Origin: an uncultured Clostridia bacterium
Lineage (GTDB): Bacteria; Bacillota; Clostridia; TANB77; CAG-508
DNA: 53,257 bases
Direction of reading: 5' to 3'
NCBI GenBank assembly: GCA_944391575.1
Contig: CALXUC010000007.1
Span: 1 to 53,257, forward strand
Shown here: piece by piece, positions 15,284 through 23,594 of the stretch
How the letters are laid out: each line of letters starts with the position of its first letter
Numbering within the stretch: the stretch's first letter is position 1
Made by a program: the position numbers and the translations under genes
Notes under the pieces: model-generated
Seen by the model: only the letters and a program-made list of their open reading frames with translations
The model's database searches: none
What the model was told of the DNA's origin: nothing

Positions 15284-16345
15284 TTACAATATCTCTAATC
15301 CAATTTCTAATGCTTTTTCTATTTCTTTATCCACATATTTTCCACTTTTTTGCTTTTCTAATAAATTACTAACGTAAAAGCCTCTTAAACTTATTTCTTT
15401 TGATATTTCTTCTAAATCATATTTTAATTTTGTTTCGTCTTTTATTTTTAATATTTTATTATTTTCCATTAATTTTATTATACTTTGTAGATTTATTTCA
15501 AAGTTTCTTGTTCCTTTTAAAATAATTTTATATAAATTATTTTCAGGTATGTATAAATTATTTAAATTTTCTATTAAACTTTCTTTTGAAGGTATTTCTG
15601 TTATGTCTAGCTCATATTCTACAAATTCTGTTGGGTCTAAATTTATAAATTCTATATTTAATGCTTCTTTTGTCACTTCGCCTACTACCATTCCGTGTTT
15701 TCCAAGCTCATCAAAACCCAAAGATACCATTGAACCTGGATATACTATATTATTGTTTTTATCAACATTATTTTTGTGGATATGTCCTAAAGCTACATAG
15801 TCAAAGCCTTTAGATTTTAGAAGGTTAGTTGTTACTGGATTATACGTGTTTTCAAGAGTTAAGCTACCGTCTAATGTAGCGTGCATTATTAATATGTTTA
15901 TTTTATCTTTATTTTCTATTTCTAATTCTTCTATTTCGTTCGTTTTTCCATAAAATTCATTAAAGCCATAACCATATATATCTACATCTTCTAAAGATAT
16001 TTTTCCTATTTTATTACTAAATATTTTTACATTTTGTGACCAATTATAAGTATTGTAATATGAATTTTTCAAGAATGGGTCGTGATTTCCCGGTGCTATA
16101 AATATTCTAGTTTCTGGTATTTCTTCGAATTTATTATTTATATATTGTATTGTAGTTTCTCTTATATATTTTTCTTCATATAAATCGCCTGAAATAAATA
16201 AATATGGAATTTTATTTGTTTTTATGTATTCTATCATTTTATTAAAAACTTCTCTTTGTTCTAGTCTTCTTTTTTCTCCTAAATTGTCTTTTAAAGATTC
16301 AAATGTTGTATCAAAATGCATGTCTGCTATATGGATAAATTTCAT
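15284..16345 (-). CDS. Mre11/SbcD-like DNA repair exonuclease of the YhaO type
   Basis: A 353-residue calcineurin-like phosphoesterase. Metal-binding motifs are in order: DMHFDT (residues 8-13), GDLYE (about 54), GNHDP (about 86), an isolated MHATLDG histidine (about 155) and GHIHKN (about 188). A C-terminal capping and ATPase-docking region of about 130 residues follows, as in YhaO. The family forms a nuclease complex with the adjacent SbcC/YhaN-like ATPase, cutting DNA ends and hairpins. It is first in the two-gene operon, with GGTGATG before its start and a good promoter. Whether it acts in housekeeping repair or in defence is open; the pair is widespread in Bacillota. Confidence 0.9.
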   Translation of the reverse strand: MKFIHIADMHFDTTFESLKDNLGEKRRLEQREVFNKMIEYIKTNKIPYLFISGDLYEEKYIRETTIQYINNKFEEIPETRIFIAPGNHDPFLKNSYYNTYNWSQNVKIFSNKIGKISLEDVDIYGYGFNEFYGKTNEIEELEIENKDKINILIMHATLDGSLTLENTYNPVTTNLLKSKGFDYVALGHIHKNNVDKNNNIVYPGSMVSLGFDELGKHGMVVGEVTKEALNIEFINLDPTEFVEYELDITEIPSKESLIENLNNLYIPENNLYKIILKGTRNFEINLQSIIKLMENNKILKIKDETKLKYDLEEISKEISLRGFYVSNLLEKQKSGKYVDKEIEKALEIGLEIL

Positions 16346-16379
16346 TATTTCATCACCTTTTTTGTTAATGTTCTTTTAT

Positions 16380-16408
16380 ATGTTATCATAGTTTTGTGGG
16401 AAAGTCAA
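16380..16408 (-). promoter_or_regulatory. Sigma-A promoter of the YhaO-YhaN operon
   Basis: Minus strand: -35 TTGACT (16403-16408), 17-bp spacer, -10 TAACAT (16380-16385) with a TG extension. Confidence 0.75.
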
Positions 16409-16481
16409 TAGAAAAACGAAAATTTGTTTGTGTATTGTGTAAAAACTTTTTTATATGTATAAACAGAATATTTATGCTTTT

Positions 16482-17171
16482 TTAATTATTTTGAATTGCA
16501 ATATTAATTTTCTCAACAATATATTTTTCAAATTTAATGTCTAAATTAGGTATTTCTTTTAAAAAGAGTTCAGGATTTTTCAACCAATTTATATAATCAT
16601 TTTTTGTATAAGCTGATATTAAAAATTCAGCTATATAATAAGAATATTGATATCCTTTTAATTCTGCAAATTTAATACTATCTTGTATGCAGAAATCTGA
16701 TAATTTTTTTAAGTTATTTGTTAAATATTCATTTACAATAAGATTAAAAGCACTTTTACTATTTTGCTGGCTTAAATATACCGCTAATCCTTCATCTAAT
16801 ACTTTTAATGGCGGTTGTTTTAATCCCATTTGATATATTATAAAATGAACTGTTTCATGTAATGCTACTTTAACCATTTCAATTACATTGCTTGAATTAG
16901 GAATTAAAATATGAATATTTTCAGATGTAGAGAACCCATCAAGCCATTTAGGTATATCATAATTTATGTACTGTTTACTTGTTTCCCTTACAAAAGCATC
17001 TAGTTGAGATTTATTAACTAAATATATAGGTATTTGTGGATAATTTGTATTAAAGAAATTATCTATATTAATAAAATCTTTTTCAAACGCAGAAAAGAAT
17101 TCATTTATAATTTTTTCTGCATTATATATAGATTCATAATAAAATGTTACTTTATTTATAACCTTTTTCAT
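16482..17171 (-). CDS. Putative gluzincin (peptidase MA-like) metallopeptidase
   Basis: A 229-residue protein without a signal peptide. The motif HETVHFIIYQMG (about 108-119) supplies HExxH, and LDEGLAVYLSQQ about 20 residues later supplies the third zinc ligand Glu in the E-G-L-A layout of M1/M48-like gluzincins and peptidase MA proteins. The N-terminal 80 residues include YPQIPIYLVNKSQLDAF, typical of that family. The ATG at 17171 follows GGAGAAG. A target cannot be guessed; intracellular location is suggested by absence of an export signal. It stands alone between the repair pair and a stretch of gene relics. Confidence 0.75.
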   Translation of the reverse strand: MKKVINKVTFYYESIYNAEKIINEFFSAFEKDFINIDNFFNTNYPQIPIYLVNKSQLDAFVRETSKQYINYDIPKWLDGFSTSENIHILIPNSSNVIEMVKVALHETVHFIIYQMGLKQPPLKVLDEGLAVYLSQQNSKSAFNLIVNEYLTNNLKKLSDFCIQDSIKFAELKGYQYSYYIAEFLISAYTKNDYINWLKNPELFLKEIPNLDIKFEKYIVEKINIAIQNN

Positions 17172-17206
17172 AAACTTCTCCAAACTTATAATACAATATT
17201 AAATAA

Positions 17207-17310
17207 TCAAGCTAATATTATGTTATCATCATTTCCAGCTATCTCTATTAATTCCTTTGTATACCCATTTATAGAGAACAATATAAATTTTTCATTTCTA
17301 TTTTCATTAT
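17207..17310 (-). pseudogene. 3' remnant of an AAA-DUF234 ATPase (duplicate of the 19229 gene)
   Basis: About 100 bp are nearly identical to the last 100 bp of the complete ATPase gene at 19229-20620. They encode the same C-terminus NEKFILFSINGYTKELIEIA, ending in TGA instead of TAA. Everything upstream is missing. It is either a leftover of a tandem duplication or a copy end carried along by recombination. Confidence 0.75.
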
Positions 17311-17335
17311 CTTGTAAAAAAATTATATTAAAATT

Positions 17336-17408
17336 TATTCGATATTTTATCCGATACTTTATCCGATACTTTTGAAATTTATCCGATACTTTATTGGGTA
17401 CTTTTAAA
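17336..17408 (-). pseudogene. Relic of a (K-V-S-D)n repeat region, as in AlbA/RecG-like ATPases
   Basis: The unit TTATCCGATACTT occurs three times and two near-variants follow (17338-17405). On the minus strand with small frame shifts it reads KVSDKVSDKISNK and KVPNKVSDK. Such K-V-S/P-D/N repeats occur before the C-terminal winged helix in Schlafen-AlbA_2 ATP-binding proteins. It sits directly behind the complete AlbA_2 gene at 17429, so it may be the tail of a lost paralogue. Confidence 0.5.
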
Positions 17409-17428
17409 TAAAGTATCGAAACAAATAA

Positions 17429-19087
17429 TTATTTTTTTGCCCATACTGGATAACGAGTTGTTCCAATGTTCTTTATTTTTTCTTCTTTCTTCTGTAGGCA
17501 AACATTTACAAGATATTTTATTTTTGTTTTCTTTTGTTCAGTGTTTAAATTGTCAGGTAATTTACTTATTAGTAATTCATCTAAATCTTTCTTTGTAATA
17601 CTTCCAAAATCATTTATATATTTTAAAACCAAATCTTTATAATATTGATCATTGAATCCAGATTTTTTAGTATAGGAAACTTTATCATCAACAATTTCAG
17701 AAATTTGCTTAGAAACATATATATTAGGGTATCTTCCTTCAATTAAATTATCCTTACGAAGAATATCAGATTGCTCTTTAGATATAGGTATATTTTTTTG
17801 AACTCTATCTAAAAGCATAACTTCTTGTAAACTTAAATCTGTTTTTTCAAATAATACTTTAGAGTATTTTTCATCGAGAATTTTACCATATATAGTTACT
17901 TTTACTCTATCTTTTTCACTTAAATCGTAATCAGGCATAGGAAAAAATCTTTCTCTCAATTTTTCAAAACTTCTTCTAATGCCCATACCTGCAGTATCAA
18001 TCATGTTTAAATTAACCATTGCTTGAGCTAAAAATTGATTTCTATAATATGGTGGAACGTATCCCTCATTTATAATTAAAGTATCCACTGATTGAGGTAT
18101 AAATTCACCTTCATTCAATATCATTAGTTTGTCTTTCATTTCGATAATGTTTACTCTTCCTCCTTTTCTATAGTCTTGATGTGCAATAGCATTATTTAAT
18201 AACTCACGAAGAATATTTATATCATATTTGTCTACTTCATTTGGGAAAAGAGTTGTTTGACTTGGAATATATCTATATCTCAAATTTCTAATTTTCTCTC
18301 TAGCTTTGTCCATCGTAATAATAAATGGAATTGTAAAATGCTCATAATCAATAATATCCGTACCTTCTTGTAATTTCCAAGTTATATAAGGAATATAATT
18401 ATCAACATACGTATTTGTATCTTCACTTCCTAATAATAGCCAAGCTGCACGCGTCACCTTACCATTTAATAAAACTTTTGCTTTATTTAAGAAAGCAATA
18501 TCATCCATTTTATCAATTTCATCTGCAATTTCTTTATTTTCATTTTTCTTTTTAAATTGTTCTCTAGCTTTTAATATAGCATTTTTATCTAAATCACCAA
18601 CTGTTAAATCGCTAATAATTTGCCTTGTCCAATCAATATTTACTGTAGATAATATTGTGTTTCTTTTTACATCATTTAGAGGAATTAATGATTCATCATT
18701 TCTATCATAGGCGATGTTTTTCCATGTAGTTGGTACTCCAATTGCTGCAGGAATTTTAAACATTATAACTCTATTACCATTAATTTCAAATTCATATATA
18801 TCCATAAATGTCATATTATCATTAGTTGATTGAGTTATTTCCTTTTTTAAACTGTTTAAATTAGCACCTTTTCTATAATTAGTATTTACAAATTCATGAT
18901 TTTTATCATTTACTCCAAACACAAGCCAAGCATATTGTTTTCCTACTAGATTAGCACCATTACTTAATGCAGAAAAATATCTTCCAAGTTCATTAAAATC
19001 AAAATTATTTTTAGCCTCCTTATATTCAACATATTCTTTTTCATTTTCTTTAATTAAAGAAAGTAATATATTTTTTATTTCTTCCAT
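17429..19087 (-). CDS. Schlafen AlbA_2-domain protein with GHKL-type ATPase module (RecG-like regulator)
   Basis: A 552-residue protein. Residues about 10-135 form the Schlafen AlbA_2 domain (EYVEYKEAKNNFDFNELGRY, SNGANLVGKQYAWLVFGV). Residues about 285-400 form a HATPase_c_4 module, with LRELLNNAIAHQDYRKGG (N box) and TAGMGIRRSFEKL (G box). The C-terminus is a winged-helix-like segment (about 480-545). These proteins, often labelled RecG-like or transcriptional regulators, bind nucleic acids and ATP; several act in stress or phage defence. The ATG follows GGAGG. It lies downstream of the AAA-DUF234 ATPase with a 140-bp gap and has a decayed K-V-S-D repeat beyond its stop. Confidence 0.85.
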   Translation of the reverse strand: MEEIKNILLSLIKENEKEYVEYKEAKNNFDFNELGRYFSALSNGANLVGKQYAWLVFGVNDKNHEFVNTNYRKGANLNSLKKEITQSTNDNMTFMDIYEFEINGNRVIMFKIPAAIGVPTTWKNIAYDRNDESLIPLNDVKRNTILSTVNIDWTRQIISDLTVGDLDKNAILKAREQFKKKNENKEIADEIDKMDDIAFLNKAKVLLNGKVTRAAWLLLGSEDTNTYVDNYIPYITWKLQEGTDIIDYEHFTIPFIITMDKAREKIRNLRYRYIPSQTTLFPNEVDKYDINILRELLNNAIAHQDYRKGGRVNIIEMKDKLMILNEGEFIPQSVDTLIINEGYVPPYYRNQFLAQAMVNLNMIDTAGMGIRRSFEKLRERFFPMPDYDLSEKDRVKVTIYGKILDEKYSKVLFEKTDLSLQEVMLLDRVQKNIPISKEQSDILRKDNLIEGRYPNIYVSKQISEIVDDKVSYTKKSGFNDQYYKDLVLKYINDFGSITKKDLDELLISKLPDNLNTEQKKTKIKYLVNVCLQKKEEKIKNIGTTRYPVWAKK

Positions 19088-19228
19088 TTAGAATTCCTCC
19101 AATTTGATATAATTTTTCTTCTTAAACTTTCTATTAATATTAGCTTTATTCTTACATTTTGATTTATCATATTCTGCTTTTTTATTTTTTAATTTATTTG
19201 ACTAAATAAATGTTATTATTTTAAACAT

Positions 19229-20620
19229 TTAAGCTAATATTATGTTATCGTCATTTCCAGCTATTTCTATTAATTCCTTTGTATACCCATTTATAGAAAA
19301 CAATATAAATTTTTCATTTCTATTTTCATTTTTCCATAACACTTCTTTAGATTTTTGTTTTAAATTATAATATACATCTATATCCATTTTTTTATTTTTA
19401 TAATATTTGCATTCTGCAAATATTATATTATTTCCCGCTGTATCTATCCCAACTATATCAATTTCTTCTTTATTATTCCACCATCTTCCTATTTTATCAT
19501 AAGTTACTTTTAAATCTCCTTTTAAATTCATATCCCATAATTTTTCTTTGCATACATCTTCATAAATAAATGATACATAGTTATCCACGAAATTTTCTTT
19601 AATTTTGTTCATAACAATTTGCTCTTCTCCTATTTCTATAAATGATTTATTAGGATATATAAATTTAAACCAAAAGTTTATATAATTATCTTTTATTTTA
19701 TATTGCCCTTTTTTACTTTTTTCTGGATTTTCTTCAGTTATTGGCACTTCTCTTTCTAAGATATCTAAATTTATTAATATTTCCAAATATTTTGTTAAGC
19801 TTGTTGGATTAACTGATAAGTTTGATGCTATATTTCCCAACTTTCTATTTCCAGCTGCTATAGATTTTATTATTGAAAAATAACTTCCCACATCTACAAC
19901 TTCATTTTGTAATAAGAACATTGGCTCTTCATATAAATAGTTTTGCTTGTTCAATATATTTTCTTGTATTTCGTGATATATATTTTTACTATTGTTAAAG
20001 CTTTCTATATACTTTGGCACTCCTCCTGTTACTGCGTATTTTTCTATAAGGCCTTTTTCGTCTAATTCTTTTTCAAAAAATTCGTTATAATTTTTATATG
20101 GTATTTGTTTTAATTTTATTTGTCCTGTTCTTCTTCCATAAAGTGGACTATTATAATTAAGAGTTTGCATTTCCATCATGTTTATCAATGAGCCACATAA
20201 TATTACCATTACATTTTTATCTTTTAGCACTTCGTCCCAGATTCTTTGAAATACAGACGGAAAAGCTGTATTAGATTTACTTAAGTATTGAAATTCATCT
20301 AATACTATTATTTTTTTATTTTCTCCTAATTCATTTATAATTAATTTAAATATTGTTTCCCAATTATCTATATTAGCCTCACGTACTAAATCGTTTTTTA
20401 AATTATCTGCGACCAAATTTTTAAATATATTTAGATTTTGCTTTTCCGCTTCTTCTGTTGCTAAAAAATAAATTATATCCTTATTTTTTGAAAATTCTTT
20501 TATTAGTGATGTCTTACCTATACGCCTTCTGCCATACAATATTACTAATGAGCTTCCTTTACGCTCATATTCTTTATTTAAAAACTCTAATTCTTTTTCC
20601 CTATCTACAAAATTATTCAT
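19229..20620 (-). CDS. AAA ATPase with C-terminal DUF234 nuclease-like domain
   Basis: A 463-residue protein of the archaeal-type STAND-like ATPase family common in gut Clostridia. It opens FVDREKELEFL. Walker A is GRRRIGKTS (about 30-38) and Walker B IIVLDEFQYLSKS (about 108-120). SGSL/CGSL sensor 1 (LCGSLINMME) and a winged helix (LGNIASNLSVNPTSLTKYLEILI) follow. The C-terminal DUF234 has VDIVGIDTAG and IIFAECKYYKNKK, the D...ExK pattern of PD-(D/E)XK nucleases. The biological role is unproven; such genes are multicopy and often mobile or defence related. GGGAGAAAG lies before the ATG. The promoter at 20678-20705 overlaps a palindrome. A 3' duplicate lies at 17207. Confidence 0.88.
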   Translation of the reverse strand: MNNFVDREKELEFLNKEYERKGSSLVILYGRRRIGKTSLIKEFSKNKDIIYFLATEEAEKQNLNIFKNLVADNLKNDLVREANIDNWETIFKLIINELGENKKIIVLDEFQYLSKSNTAFPSVFQRIWDEVLKDKNVMVILCGSLINMMEMQTLNYNSPLYGRRTGQIKLKQIPYKNYNEFFEKELDEKGLIEKYAVTGGVPKYIESFNNSKNIYHEIQENILNKQNYLYEEPMFLLQNEVVDVGSYFSIIKSIAAGNRKLGNIASNLSVNPTSLTKYLEILINLDILEREVPITEENPEKSKKGQYKIKDNYINFWFKFIYPNKSFIEIGEEQIVMNKIKENFVDNYVSFIYEDVCKEKLWDMNLKGDLKVTYDKIGRWWNNKEEIDIVGIDTAGNNIIFAECKYYKNKKMDIDVYYNLKQKSKEVLWKNENRNEKFILFSINGYTKELIEIAGNDDNIILA

Positions 20621-20659
20621 ATAAAACTTTCTCCCTATATCTTTTCTTACAAAATAAAA

Positions 20660-20705
20660 GTGGTATAACTTTTAATTATTATACCACAAATTATTATAAT
20701 TTCAA
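20660..20705 (-). promoter_or_regulatory. Promoter of the AAA-DUF234 gene with operator-like palindrome over the -10
   Basis: Minus strand: -35 TTGAAA (20700-20705), 16-bp spacer, -10 TATAAT (20678-20683). A perfect 9-bp inverted repeat, GTGGTATAA and TTATACCAC (20660-20668 and 20679-20687), covers the -10 box and start-site region, a good position for a repressor. Confidence 0.65.
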
Positions 20706-20714
20706 GTATATATT

Positions 20715-20831
20715 TTAAAAATAATTAATCTTCATTGAATCTTTTACTTTTTTTAATGAACCTACATAATGTCCTAAATGTAATTTTCCTGTTGGTCTAT
20801 CCCCTGTTAAAATAATTTTTTTATTTTCCAT
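20715..20831 (-). pseudogene. trpS: Tryptophanyl-tRNA synthetase 5' stub (38 codons)
   Basis: The peptide [20 protein letters not shown], then HYVGSLKK, is the exact N-terminus of TrpRS, including the ATP-binding HIGH-class motif HLGH. After residue about 30 it departs and stops at codon 39. It keeps AGGAGCG before its ATG and a perfect promoter upstream, so the stub is probably still transcribed and translated. A complete trpS is expected elsewhere. It most likely arose by a deletion removing the rest of the gene; a regulatory leader role is conceivable because transcription would continue into the ATPase gene. Confidence 0.8.
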
Positions 20832-20863
20832 TTGTAACGCTCCTATTCTCAACAATTTGTATT

Positions 20864-20892
20864 ATTATATACCTTTTTTAAGGTTATGTCAA
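20864..20892 (-). promoter_or_regulatory. Consensus promoter of the trpS stub
   Basis: Minus strand: TTGACA (20887-20892), 17-bp spacer, TATAAT (20864-20869), about 33 bp before the start codon. It matches the consensus in both boxes. Confidence 0.8.
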
Positions 20893-20908
20893 AAAAAATC
20901 TCGCATTA

Positions 20909-21016
20909 TTACCACTCCACATCTTCTTCACTTACAAACTCATCTTCTTTATTTATAGCTCTTTCTATTATTTCATTTTTTAGCCCTGGTATTGACATAA
21001 TATACAAAGTTTCCAT
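20909..21016 (-). CDS. 35-residue orphan antitoxin-like C-terminal peptide
   Basis: METLYIMSIPGLKNEIIERA, then INKEDEFVSEEDVEW, starts 8 nt after the helD stop codon. The S-I-P-G-L/M-x-x-x-I pattern with a final E-x-x-V-x-W matches the C-terminal tail of short Phd/RelB-type antitoxins (the part that wraps the toxin). The DNA-binding half and any toxin gene are absent. The helD-end AAAGGAGG lies about 13 nt before the ATG, so it may be translated. It is probably a relic of a toxin-antitoxin pair; an anti-toxin peptide function is possible but unproven. Confidence 0.45.
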   Translation of the reverse strand: METLYIMSIPGLKNEIIERAINKEDEFVSEEDVEW

Positions 21017-21023
21017 TTAACTA

Positions 21024-23207
21024 TTATAATCCTCCTTTTAATATTTCACTTAAATTTTCAATATAAAAAATATTTAATTTGCTCATCGCTCTAGTTACAG
21101 AGACGTATAGCAATTTAATATCTAGCGAATTTTCTTTATATAATTCTTGATTTGCATTTGGTATAAATACTGCATCAAATTCTAAGCCCTTTGATAAATA
21201 CGAAGGTAAAATAGATATTCCAGCAAAGTATTTTGTATCTTTATCAGAAATTAAATTAATATCTTTTATATATTTTTTTAATTTTTTATAAATTAAATTA
21301 CACTCTTCCATATTTTTACCAATTATTCCAAAAGATTTAAATCTAATTTTTTTATAATAATCTAATAGCTTTACGATTTCTTCTACAACTTCGTCATAAT
21401 CTTTAACCTTTTGAATGTTTACTGCGTTATGAGCTTCTATTACAGGATTTCCAAATACAATAAATTCTTTTTCTTCTTCTTTTAATTTATCTATTATTTT
21501 ATTTGCTAAATTCATTATAGGTTTATTAGTTCTATAAGTTTCTTGTAAAACCACATATTCACTGTTTATTTTAGGAAATAAAGTGTCTATAAATTTCTTC
21601 CAATTACTTGTTCCCCTATAATCATGTATTCCTTGTGCTACATCGCCTAATATGGTCATTGAGTTACTATTTAAAATTAATTTCATTACATAAAATTGAA
21701 ATTCTCCATAATCCTGTGCTTCATCTATTACAACGTGTTTTAAATCATATTTTAAATTAAGCCCATATATTTTATAATGCAAATATAATATTGCTGATAA
21801 ATCATCAAAATCTATAATTTTTTTCTTTAAATTTTCTAAAGTTTTTTCTCTTAAATACTCTATAAGTTTATCATTTTCTATTTCTAAAATATATTTTTCT
21901 AAAAATTCTGTATAGTAATATACTCCATCTTTTCTAGTTATATTAAGATATTCATCTATTATTTTATCTTGCTTTTTTTCTATCTTTTTTATTTCTTTAT
22001 CATATTTATCAAAAATTTCAATTCTTTCTTTTTGTGTTATATCTGGCTTAGAATTTATTTCTTCTCTACGTTTTGCTTCTAAAGCACTTATAATATAATC
22101 GCTTTTAGATTTAAAATTATTTTTTATATGTTTTTTAATTTCATTAATTCTCTTATCGTAACAATATATATTATACGTGTTACAAAATAAATTTTCTATT
22201 TCTTCTTTTTTCATTATTAAAACATTATTAATTATAAAATCATTTTTAGGTAAGTATTCTTTTTCAAATTTCGTTAAATACTTATCTAGAATTTCTTTAT
22301 ATTTAAGTGAAGCTTTTAATTTTGATTCCGCTATTAAAAATTTTGCTTCATTTGGATTATTTAATATTTTAGCAAGTTTTACATTACAATCTTCTATATT
22401 TAATTTCTTCTTTAATATCTCATACGCAAAATCTTCAAATGTATATTGTCTTACATTTTCTACTCCTAAATCTGGAAGTATATTAGAAATATAATCTAAG
22501 AAAAAAGTATTAGGTGCTATAATCATAAAATTTTCAGGTTTAAAATCTTTATCGTAATTATATATTAGATATGCTATTCTATGTAATGCAATCGTTGTTT
22601 TACCACTTCCAGCAACACCTTGAACTATTAAAGGCTTATCTATAGGTGCTCTAATTATTTTATTTTGATTACTTTGTATTGTTGCAACTATGTTTTTTAA
22701 TCTATCATCTGCATTTTGTGAAATTGCATTTTGTAACATTGCATCATTTATCGTTTTTCCTGAATCTACATACTTTCCCAAGAATTTATTATTTATAAAA
22801 AACTGCCTTTTTAGTATAACTTCTAAATTAATTTCTACATCAGTAACTTTATAGTTGCTCTTTCCAAAATTATTTTCATAATACAAGCTAGAAATAGGTG
22901 CTCTCCAATCTACTACAATAGGTTCTTGTGTTTTACTATCTAAAACAGATAATTTTCCAATATATAATTTTTCCTTTTTATTATTTTCTAATACATCCAT
23001 TCTAGCAAAGTACGGCCTATCAACGCTTAGTAAAATATCGGCTATCTTTTTTTGGTTTATTGCTGTTAAATATGCTGTAATATATTCGTCTGATGAATTT
23101 CCTCGTACATTAATTAAACTATTTTCCAAGTTATCCTTTTCTTCTTCCAATTTCTTAATAGTTTCAGCTAAATGTTGTCTTTCAAGTTTTAATATTTCCT
23201 CTTCCAT
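21024..23207 (-). CDS. helD: RNA polymerase recycling motor HelD (UvrD/Rep-like helicase)
   Basis: A 727-residue superfamily 1 ATPase. The N-terminal antiparallel coiled coil (about 1-60) that enters the RNA polymerase secondary channel is followed by the family segment VVDWRAPISSLYYE (about 118-131). Walker A is VQGVAGSGKTTIALHR (about 193-208). Walker B is VVIDEAQDYGEFQ (about 480-492), and motif VI is LYVSVTRAM near the C-terminus. HelD frees stalled RNA polymerase and, in some bacteria, confers rifamycin tolerance. AGGAGG precedes the ATG. Its position next to rpoBC fits its partner. It is transcribed from its own promoter through an attenuator-like leader. Confidence 0.93.
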   Translation of the reverse strand: MEEEILKLERQHLAETIKKLEEEKDNLENSLINVRGNSSDEYITAYLTAINQKKIADILLSVDRPYFARMDVLENNKKEKLYIGKLSVLDSKTQEPIVVDWRAPISSLYYENNFGKSNYKVTDVEINLEVILKRQFFINNKFLGKYVDSGKTINDAMLQNAISQNADDRLKNIVATIQSNQNKIIRAPIDKPLIVQGVAGSGKTTIALHRIAYLIYNYDKDFKPENFMIIAPNTFFLDYISNILPDLGVENVRQYTFEDFAYEILKKKLNIEDCNVKLAKILNNPNEAKFLIAESKLKASLKYKEILDKYLTKFEKEYLPKNDFIINNVLIMKKEEIENLFCNTYNIYCYDKRINEIKKHIKNNFKSKSDYIISALEAKRREEINSKPDITQKERIEIFDKYDKEIKKIEKKQDKIIDEYLNITRKDGVYYYTEFLEKYILEIENDKLIEYLREKTLENLKKKIIDFDDLSAILYLHYKIYGLNLKYDLKHVVIDEAQDYGEFQFYVMKLILNSNSMTILGDVAQGIHDYRGTSNWKKFIDTLFPKINSEYVVLQETYRTNKPIMNLANKIIDKLKEEEKEFIVFGNPVIEAHNAVNIQKVKDYDEVVEEIVKLLDYYKKIRFKSFGIIGKNMEECNLIYKKLKKYIKDINLISDKDTKYFAGISILPSYLSKGLEFDAVFIPNANQELYKENSLDIKLLYVSVTRAMSKLNIFYIENLSEILKGGL

Positions 23208-23244
23208 AAGACCTCCTAAAAATAATTTATGTGAACTACTAAGT

Positions 23245-23290
23245 ACAAAAAATAGAGATAAAGATTGTGTAGTTCTTATATCTCTTTTTT
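23245..23290 (-). promoter_or_regulatory. Attenuator-like terminator hairpin in the helD leader
   Basis: Between the helD promoter and ribosome-binding site the minus-strand leader forms AGAGATATAAGA with TCTTTATCTCT, followed by ATTTTTTG, a proper intrinsic terminator. The loop contains GAACTAC, which can instead pair with GTAGTTC just downstream of the T run (23233-23239), giving an alternative fold. Confidence 0.6.
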
Positions 23291-23325
23291 CAAAATATTA
23301 AATTAATCTCATTTCCAATATAATT

Positions 23326-23354
23326 ATTGTAACACTTATACCGATAAAAGTCAA
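23326..23354 (-). promoter_or_regulatory. Sigma-A promoter of helD
   Basis: Minus strand: -35 TTGACT (23349-23354), 17-bp spacer, -10 TACAAT (23326-23331), about 118 bp before the helD start. Confidence 0.8.
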
Positions 23355-23384
23355 TAGAAATATTCTATAATTATAAATTTTTTT

Positions 23385-23533
23385 GTTTCAGTTCAGTAAA
23401 GGTTTTATAAAAACTTGATATATAGCTATTTTTAGTCAAAACATAGCTAGGGCACCACAATCCGAGTCTTGACTTGCAAATAGCTATATATCAAGTTTTA
23501 AAAAAGTTATATATTCTATTACTGAATTGTAAC
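23385..23533. mobile_element. Palindromic MITE-like element, copy B
   Basis: Ends GTTTCAGTTCAGTAAA (left) and TTACTGAATTGTAAC (right) are imperfect terminal inverted repeats. An inner 20-bp repeat, AACTTGATATATAGCTATTT, faces its complement. The centre is GC-richer and shared with copy A. Flanks have AATTTTTT on both sides, a probable target duplication. It lies between the helD promoter and the rpoC terminator and encodes nothing. Confidence 0.75.
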
Positions 23534-23552
23534 AATTTTTTGTGCTTTTATT

Positions 23553-23592
23553 CAAAAAAAATCTCGCATTTTTTATAATGCGAGATTTTTTA
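23553..23592. terminator. Bidirectional terminator after rpoC
   Basis: AAAAATCTCGCAT pairs with ATGCGAGATTTTT around a 9-nt loop, with T runs on both strands, immediately after the rpoC stop codon at 23595. Confidence 0.85.
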
Positions 23593-23594
23593 TT

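Noticed and set aside
17338..17405. Possible CRISPR or iteron array (repeats TTATCCGATACTT)
   Set aside because: Units are adjacent without spacers and translate to K-V-S-D repeats, so a protein-repeat relic fits better.
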